From contig JAHEOA010000014.1 of NCBI GenBank assembly GCA_018609825.1, positions 1 through 62,541 on the forward strand: DNA of 62,541 nt. Reading direction: 5' to 3'. The position numbers were made by a program, and so were the translations under genes. This stretch comes from Candidatus Bipolaricaulota bacterium (GTDB taxonomy: Bacteria > Bipolaricaulota > Bipolaricaulia > RBG-16-55-9). Positions 62,430 through 62,541 of this stretch are shown here, in pieces. The notes under the pieces were generated by a model that saw only the letters and a list, made by a program, of their open reading frames with translations, had not been told where the DNA came from and ran no database searches. The first letter of the stretch is position 1; each line of letters begins with the position of its first letter.

Positions 62430-62449
62430 TTAGCAGTCATTGACGATGA
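62430..62449 (+). promoter_or_regulatory. Degenerate CIRCE-like left half
   Basis: TTAGCAGTCAT followed by CGATGA three bases later matches 17 of 20 positions of the groESL CIRCE region from its first base. The right arm GAGTGCTAA is not conserved, so HrcA binding is doubtful. Confidence 0.25.
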
Positions 62450-62503
62450 TGAAGCTCCGTAAGGGGGGGGCAACAGATCCCCAGGGTAACTGGGAATTCT
62501 ATC

Positions 62504-62526
62504 AAAAACCCCTCTCGCTCGGGGTT
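62504..62526 (-). terminator. Terminator of a leftward gene beyond the right edge
   Basis: On the minus strand AACCCC, loop GAGCGAGA, GGGGTTTTT: a short GC stem followed by five T residues. Confidence 0.6.
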
Positions 62527-62541
62527 ATGCTAAAGTTTCTC

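Overview
This is a 62.5 kb stretch of a GC-rich bacterial chromosome, with ordinary essential genes, heavy use of G/C in third codon positions, and many GTG and TTG starts. No rRNA, prophage, IS element or CRISPR array is visible. Bacterial features are GroES/GroEL under a CIRCE operator, long-form HPF, RpoA/RpoC and the str-S10-spc-alpha ribosomal block. Zinc-ribbon forms of S4, S14, L24 and L36, an archaeal-type FBP aldolase/phosphatase, an Lhr-type helicase and coproporphyrin-branch heme enzymes point to a deep-branching lineage. Fraserbacteria/Bipolaricaulota-like or Deinococcus-Thermus-like lineages are a guess that would need a marker-gene tree. RlpA, a protein ending in Phe like outer-membrane barrels, and an Omp-alpha-like coiled-coil protein suggest, but do not prove, a diderm envelope.

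Layout. Positions 1-6100 hold a truncated CARDB-metzincin protease, a class V aminotransferase, FBP aldolase/phosphatase, a leftward folD operon with two overlapping tiny membrane proteins, and a cold-shock gene behind a leader of about 240 nt. Positions 6384-13900 hold tRNA-Lys and a leftward surface/secretion cluster: VanZ-like protein, a 1786-residue parallel beta-helix protein, and a secreted SNase-PKD-LTD protein. Positions 13880-17890 hold a small envelope protein, a MazG-like pyrophosphohydrolase and the hemA-chdC-cpfC operon. Positions 17938-21464 hold a DUF2227-like protein, rlpA and an Lhr helicase. Positions 21533-23680 hold groESL. Positions 23700-29660 hold a patatin, an LTD protein, rimI, hpf, a PP-loop/NFACT-type protein and a UvrD helicase.

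Positions 29660-53147 form a nearly continuous information-processing block: rpoC (without rpoB), a strong promoter, rpsL, rpsG, fusA, then S10-spc-alpha genes through rplQ, including secY, adk, map and rpoA. tuf, rpmD and infA are missing from their usual places. Many genes overlap by 1-17 nt, implying coupled translation. Two ABC-2 type transporter pairs follow (53219-56707). The right end has a coiled-coil envelope protein divergent from a Xer-type recombinase with two matching dyad sites between them, a small membrane protein, a DUF5602-like lipoprotein or secreted protein, a cupin, a hypothetical protein, and about 1 kb of weak or decayed coding sequence.

Points most worth a second look are: ribosomal protein S11 lacking its conserved C-terminal tail; S12 with Pro at the Lys88 streptomycin position; a PP-loop protein with its signature residues replaced; an SNase domain lacking two catalytic residues; the giant beta-helix protein; rpoC separated from rpoB and preceded by a structured leader; 11-bp tandem repeats across the rpoA stop codon; and the paired dyads between the coiled-coil and recombinase genes.
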